Below, piece after piece: positions 6,041-9,335 of a stretch of DNA of 9,335 nucleotides; position 1 is the stretch's first letter; each line of letters begins with the position of its first letter. A program made the translations under genes and the position numbers. This DNA is from an uncultured Caryophanales bacterium (GTDB taxonomy: Bacteria; Bacillota_I; Bacilli_A; Izemoplasmatales; Hujiaoplasmataceae), in the NCBI GenBank assembly GCA_937958685.1, contig CALGNF010000008.1, positions 1 to 9,335 of the forward strand, given 5' to 3'. The notes beneath the pieces are model-generated. The model searched no databases, was not told the origin of the DNA, and saw nothing but the letters and a program-made list of their open reading frames with translations.

Positions 6041-8126
6041 GCTTTATCAACTCCATGATCGCTTCCGGCGTTGCCGGGATTTTCGTTATCCGCTTGTTGA
6101 TGGCCATCTCAATGGCCTTGGCAACCGCCGGAGCGCCACCGACGAGCGTCAGTTCGCCCACGCCTTTGGCGCCATATGGGCCTAGAGGATAAGGATTGTC
6201 AATCAGCATCGTCGTCATCGCCGGCACGTCGGAAGCCGTGGGAATGATGTAATCCGTCAGGTTCTTCTGGCGGATCTTGCCTTGGTCGTGTTCCATGACC
6301 TCGAGGCAGCCATAGGCGATCCCTTGCGCGAGCCCGCCATCGGCTTGACCAAGAACCATCAGTTCATCGATGGCCTTGCCACAATCATAGACGCTCCAGG
6401 CATGCTCGAGGTTGACTTGATAGGTATGGGGGTCGACAGCGACCTCGACAACCGTCACACCCCAGGAATAGGCGGGGTAGGCATCGCCCTGCATCGTATC
6501 CTCGTCCCACTTGATATAATCAGGTTGGACATACTGCTCTTCCGCAACCTGATGTTGTCCGGGAATGAAACTTTCCTTCAGCGCCCTTGCCGCCCTGGCG
6601 ACGAGTCCGCCGACGATCATCATCGTCCGCGAGGCGACCGTCGGTCCCGAGTCGGGCACCTGATCGGTGTCGGGATAGTCGTAGATCACCGTTTCGATCG
6701 GGATCTCCATGATCGAAGCGACGAGTTTGCGCATCGCTGTGTGCACTCCCTGACCCATGTCGACGGCGGCGATCAAGATGTGGACAAGGTCCTCGCTGTC
6801 CTTTTCCAGCTTGACCTTGGCTTTGATTGTCTTCGCTTCGCCGCTACCGGTGAAGCCGCAGCCGTGAAGAAAGAAACTCATGCCGATGCCACGGTATCCG
6901 GCCTCGCGGGGGTAGCGTTCGGACTTGGCGGCATAACCAGACATCGCCATGGCTTTTTCAACCATCTCGGGCATGAGGATCGGATCCCGGAAGACGCCCG
7001 AAGTCGAGGTCTTGTCGTGCTGTTTGGCAAGATAGTCAAGGCGATAGGCGAGCGGGTCGCGGCCAAGATCCTTGGCGATATGCTCGATGAACATCTCGAT
7101 GGCGAACAGCATCTGCGGAGCGCCAAAACCACGAAAAGCCCCGGTCGGCACCGTGTTTGTCAGGTAGACATCGCCGGATACGGCGAGGTTGTCGATCGTG
7201 TAGGCGCCTGTGGCCGCGATCATCGCCCGCGAGAGCACGACTCCCGAAAGGCCGATGTCCGCCCCGGCATCGATGCCGACATGGGCGCGGAGTGCCCTGA
7301 TGGCGCCATCCGCGCCGATCGCCGCCGCCAACTTGATTTGTGCCGGATGCCGCTTCGTGGTGACCAGCATATCCTCTTCCCGCTCAAAGATGAGTTTGAT
7401 TGGTTTCTTGATCTTGTTGATGGCGACAGCGAGTTCGCAGGCAATCAAGGAAGGGTATTCCTCCTTGCCACCGAAAGCCCCGCCAACCGCCGCCTGGATC
7501 ACCCTGACCTTGTCGGGATCGCAGGCGAGTGCCCGAATCAGGGCGTTCTTGACATAATACGGACACTGGATCGAACCGACCAGGACGATTTTTCCCCGGT
7601 CATAGTGGCCGATGAATCCTTGTGGCTCCATATAGGCTTGTTCTTGGTAGCCTGTTGTATAGGTGTATGAAATCGTGTTGGCGGCCGATGCGAAAGGCGC
7701 ATCGCCCTCGCCTTTGGTGAATTGATAGCGGATGACGCTGTTTTCCCAGGCAAAAACCGGCTGTTCCTCGCGAAACTCGATCTTGATCGCCTTGGCCAAG
7801 CGTTCGACAATTCGTTTATCGGGTCCGACGACGAGCAGGATCGGTTGACCGATGTACTTGACCTCATCAACGGGGAAGATGACTTGATCGTCATAGATGA
7901 TCTTGACGATGTTTTCGCCGGGGATGTCCCGATGATCGACGACCTGATACCCTTCGGGCATGGCGGGGAGACTGACTTGGAGGATCTTCCCCTTGGCGAT
8001 CGGCGAACGGACGGTCAAGGCAAAAAGACAATCCTTCATTTTCAGATCGGCGACGTATTTGGCCCTTCCGGCGATCTTATCCGGGGCGTCAAGCCGCATC
8101 AGCGATTGCGAAATGGTTTCGGACAT
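6033..8126 (-). CDS. xdhA: Xanthine dehydrogenase molybdenum-binding (large) subunit
   Basis: The 697 residues match the catalytic molybdopterin subunit of xanthine dehydrogenase, which hydroxylates hypoxanthine to xanthine and then urate. The N-terminus is complete (RLDAPDKIAGRAKYVADL, 11-28). Cofactor and active-site motifs: SIQCPYY (185-191), GGAFGGKEE (215-223), TGAFRGFGAPQ (328-338), MGQGVHT (457-463), and GAKGVGE with the catalytic base E658. E222, R300 and R332 are spaced 78 and 110 residues from E222, equal to bovine Glu802, Arg880 and Arg912, the residues that bind purines; this favours a purine over an aldehyde or CO. It is slightly shorter than E. coli XdhA (752) with no motif missing. 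ATG at 8126 has GAGGTGA 4 bases upstream. With ygeY in the same cluster it could be a selenium-dependent hydroxylase, but that selenium is a bound cofactor and leaves no codon trace. Confidence 0.95.
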   Translation of the reverse strand: MSETISQSLMRLDAPDKIAGRAKYVADLKMKDCLFALTVRSPIAKGKILQVSLPAMPEGYQVVDHRDIPGENIVKIIYDDQVIFPVDEVKYIGQPILLVVGPDKRIVERLAKAIKIEFREEQPVFAWENSVIRYQFTKGEGDAPFASAANTISYTYTTGYQEQAYMEPQGFIGHYDRGKIVLVGSIQCPYYVKNALIRALACDPDKVRVIQAAVGGAFGGKEEYPSLIACELAVAINKIKKPIKLIFEREEDMLVTTKRHPAQIKLAAAIGADGAIRALRAHVGIDAGADIGLSGVVLSRAMIAATGAYTIDNLAVSGDVYLTNTVPTGAFRGFGAPQMLFAIEMFIEHIAKDLGRDPLAYRLDYLAKQHDKTSTSGVFRDPILMPEMVEKAMAMSGYAAKSERYPREAGYRGIGMSFFLHGCGFTGSGEAKTIKAKVKLEKDSEDLVHILIAAVDMGQGVHTAMRKLVASIMEIPIETVIYDYPDTDQVPDSGPTVASRTMMIVGGLVARAARALKESFIPGQHQVAEEQYVQPDYIKWDEDTMQGDAYPAYSWGVTVVEVAVDPHTYQVNLEHAWSVYDCGKAIDELMVLGQADGGLAQGIAYGCLEVMEHDQGKIRQKNLTDYIIPTASDVPAMTTMLIDNPYPLGPYGAKGVGELTLVGGAPAVAKAIEMAINKRITKIPATPEAIMELIKHG

Positions 8127-8130
8127 GTTC

Positions 8131-8137
8131 TCACCTC
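8131..8137 (-). promoter_or_regulatory. Ribosome binding site of the large xanthine dehydrogenase subunit
   Basis: GAGGTGA on the minus strand lies 4 bases before the ATG at 8126, within the 13-base gap after the flavoenzyme stop at 8142-8140. Confidence 0.65.
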
Positions 8138-8139
8138 AT

Positions 8140-9219
8140 TCAGTCGGGAAATCTCAAAGCACCGACGGGACATTTGGATATACAAAGACCGCAGGCGAAG
8201 CACTTCTTTGGATCGATGGTGATCCTGTCGGCGAACTCGATCGCGAAGTACGGGCAGATCCGTTCGCACAACCGGCATTTGGTGCATTTTCCGTGATCGA
8301 CAACCGGCGCTTGCCGTTGATAGCGAATTGGGTTTGAAAGCTTGTGGTGGCAAACATCGGCAATGCTTGTGAACCCGTATTTGCGCAAGGTCTCAGGAAG
8401 TTCGGCGATGATCTTCGCATAAAGATCCTTGCCTCTTAAAAGCGCTGCCGAAAGCATTTGGACAGCGCTCGCACCCGCGAGGAGGAATTCGATGATGTCG
8501 GTCGCGGATTTGATGCCGCCCACGCCGATCACCGTCAACTCCGGTACCGCCTGTTTGATTTTGTAGACCGTTGCTAGGGCGATCGGCTTGATCGCCGGCC
8601 CACTTGTCCAGACATAGCCTGCAGCATTCCCATAAACAATGCGGCGCTCATCGATGTCGATCTTCATCGTCGGGCCGAGGGAGTTGATCGCGACGATGCC
8701 GCTCGCGCCGGCTTCATAGACAGCCTTGGCAAAGGCTTCGGGGTTGGGGATATGCGGACTGATCTTCATGTAGACGGGTTTGCAGGTATGGGTCTTGATG
8801 GTCTTGACCGTGTCAGCGATCACTTCCAAGTTCGAACCGACGTAATGGGTTGAGACCTCGAACGCGTCCGCAAAACGGTCAAGTGCGGGAATCAGAACTT
8901 CCATGTCGGCCTGGGAATAGCCGACGGAGACGATCAAGGGCTTGTCGTTGATTTTGGCGAACTGCGGCAGAAACTCATTTGTCCATCTCGAAAGTGGATG
9001 CTCGCTCCAGAGTTCGCTGTTCATCACGTAATCGCGGTCGCCGTAGATGCACGGCTTGGGAATCAGGGGCTCGGCAAGCGAAATCGTCTTGGTGACCATG
9101 CCGCCCAAGCCCTGTTCCCAAAGATACTTGAGTTTGGCGAAATCACCGTTTAAAGGTCCGGCGGCGGGCATCAGGGGATTGGCAAGCGTCAGTCCGTCAA
9201 AGCGGGTCGAAAGATCCAT
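8140..9219 (-). CDS. Dihydroorotate/dihydropyrimidine dehydrogenase-like flavoprotein with C-terminal 2x[4Fe-4S] ferredoxin domain (PreA-like)
   Basis: Residues 1-300 are an FMN-binding TIM barrel of the dihydroorotate dehydrogenase/PreA type: NPLMPAAGPLNGD (14-26), MKISP with K152 (151-155), the SGPAIKPIAL stretch (206-215) seen in dihydropyrimidine dehydrogenases, and the FMN phosphate loop GVGGIKSATDIIEFLLAGAS (232-251). Residues 305-359 carry two [4Fe-4S] sites: C312, C315, C318, C322 and C340, C343, C346, C350. It should move electrons between ferredoxin-like clusters, FMN and a ring substrate. The NxSCP motif bearing the catalytic Cys in both families is replaced by EVSTHYVG (121-128), so neither dihydroorotate nor uracil is an assured substrate. 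At 359 residues it is shorter than E. coli PreA (411), and no PreT partner is in view. Beside xdh genes it may do a job like part of YgfK, reducing a purine or derived ring; this is inference. The ATG at 9219 is chosen over a GTG at 9246 because AAGGAGGAG lies 3 bases upstream. Confidence 0.9.
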   Translation of the reverse strand: MDLSTRFDGLTLANPLMPAAGPLNGDFAKLKYLWEQGLGGMVTKTISLAEPLIPKPCIYGDRDYVMNSELWSEHPLSRWTNEFLPQFAKINDKPLIVSVGYSQADMEVLIPALDRFADAFEVSTHYVGSNLEVIADTVKTIKTHTCKPVYMKISPHIPNPEAFAKAVYEAGASGIVAINSLGPTMKIDIDERRIVYGNAAGYVWTSGPAIKPIALATVYKIKQAVPELTVIGVGGIKSATDIIEFLLAGASAVQMLSAALLRGKDLYAKIIAELPETLRKYGFTSIADVCHHKLSNPIRYQRQAPVVDHGKCTKCRLCERICPYFAIEFADRITIDPKKCFACGLCISKCPVGALRFPD

Positions 9220-9222
9220 GGT

Positions 9223-9231
9223 CTCCTCCTT
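9223..9231 (-). promoter_or_regulatory. Ribosome binding site of the PreA-like gene
   Basis: AAGGAGGAG on the minus strand, almost a perfect anti-16S match, lies 3 bases before the ATG at 9219. It decides the start against the GTG at 9246, which has no such site. Its first base also ends the TGA of the short frame that comes from upstream. Confidence 0.8.
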
Positions 9232-9290
9232 CATAACCGTTGCCACAGTTTTAAGGCGGCGGCGGTTGCTAGATTGCGACTGTCGATGAC
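9231..9290 (-). CDS. Possible C-terminal end of an unidentified upstream gene
   Basis: From the insert edge one minus-strand frame is open for 19 codons (VIDSRNLATAAALKLWQRL) and stops at TGA 9233-9231. The 11 bases left before the next ATG match the close operon spacing elsewhere in the window, and the residues look helical and protein-like. Nineteen codons are too few to identify a family or to rule out chance. The rest of the gene lies beyond the insert end. Confidence 0.35.
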   Translation of the reverse strand, partial: VIDSRNLATAAALKLWQRL

Positions 9291-9291
9291 G

Positions 9292-9335
9292 AGATCGGAA
9301 GAGCGTCGTGTAGGGAAAGAGTGTAGATCTCGGTG
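9292..9335 (+). other. Illumina TruSeq universal (P5-side) adapter, non-genomic
   Basis: The sequence begins AGATCGGAAGAGCGTCGTG and runs through the reverse complement of the TruSeq universal adapter into the start of P5 (AGATCTCGGTG). No index lies between the read-1 primer site and P5, as in single-index TruSeq libraries. It is synthetic and marks the end of the insert at 9291. Confidence 0.97.

Noticed and set aside
6282..7670. Long plus-strand open frame of 462 codons opposite the large xanthine dehydrogenase subunit
   Set aside because: It is an antisense shadow of a strongly conserved gene in GC-biased coding DNA; its translation is rich in D, R, H and G with no recognisable domain, and the minus-strand motifs are unambiguous.
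9220..9246. GTG at 9246 as start of the PreA-like protein (368 residues)
   Set aside because: The added residues are encoded by the ribosome binding site itself (ATG AAG GAG GAG), which properly serves the ATG at 9219.
46..9291. tRNA, rRNA, CRISPR array, transposon, riboswitch or terminator
   Set aside because: Coding sequence fills almost all of the insert; gaps between complete genes are at most 38 bases and show no repeats, hairpins with T-runs or RNA-like structure by eye.

Overview
The window is an unusually tight, single-strand gene cluster from a bacterium. All genes lie on the minus strand, so transcription runs from high to low coordinates. The two outer ends are not genomic: bases 1-45 and 9292-9335 are Illumina library adapter sequence, so the real insert is 46-9291. 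The organism cannot be named from the sequence. The strong GGAGG-type ribosome binding sites, the standard use of TGA as stop, and the gene content (molybdenum hydroxylase, YgeY hydrolase, ferredoxin-domain flavoenzyme) suggest an anaerobic bacterium, possibly Bacillota-like, that ferments purines.

In transcript order the genes are: a possible last 19 codons of an unidentified upstream gene (9231-9290); a dihydroorotate/dihydropyrimidine dehydrogenase-like flavoprotein with a C-terminal 2x[4Fe-4S] ferredoxin domain (8140-9219); the molybdopterin (6033-8126), [2Fe-2S] (5567-6040) and FAD (4734-5573) subunits of a xanthine dehydrogenase; adenine deaminase (2974-4695); a threonine-synthase-like PLP enzyme with an N-terminal zinc ribbon (1727-2974); a second fold-type II PLP enzyme (618-1730) whose reading frame continues past an in-frame TAA to 372; and the first 108 codons of a YgeY-type M20 hydrolase (46-369). 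Most junctions are stop/start overlaps (ATGA, TGATG, or 7-8 base overlaps). The two gaps between complete genes are 13 and 38 bases. No promoter, terminator, RNA gene, repeat or mobile element was seen, so this looks like the interior of one operon.

The genes fit a catabolic purine pathway. Adenine deaminase makes hypoxanthine, and xanthine dehydrogenase would oxidise it to xanthine and urate; its large subunit keeps the purine-contacting Glu and Arg at the family spacing. The ferredoxin-domain flavoenzyme is a candidate ring reductase. YgeY and the two PLP enzymes are candidates for breaking the opened ring product down to ammonia and a keto acid. E. coli-type purine/selenium clusters use YgeW-YgeX-YgeY with a diaminopropionate ammonia-lyase; here two different PLP enzymes sit beside ygeY, which may be a variant of that route. 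The early steps are well supported by family membership; the later steps are inference.

Two points need care: the in-frame stop that splits the second PLP enzyme, and the replacement in the flavoenzyme of the Cys-containing motif that dihydroorotate and dihydropyrimidine dehydrogenases use as catalytic acid/base.
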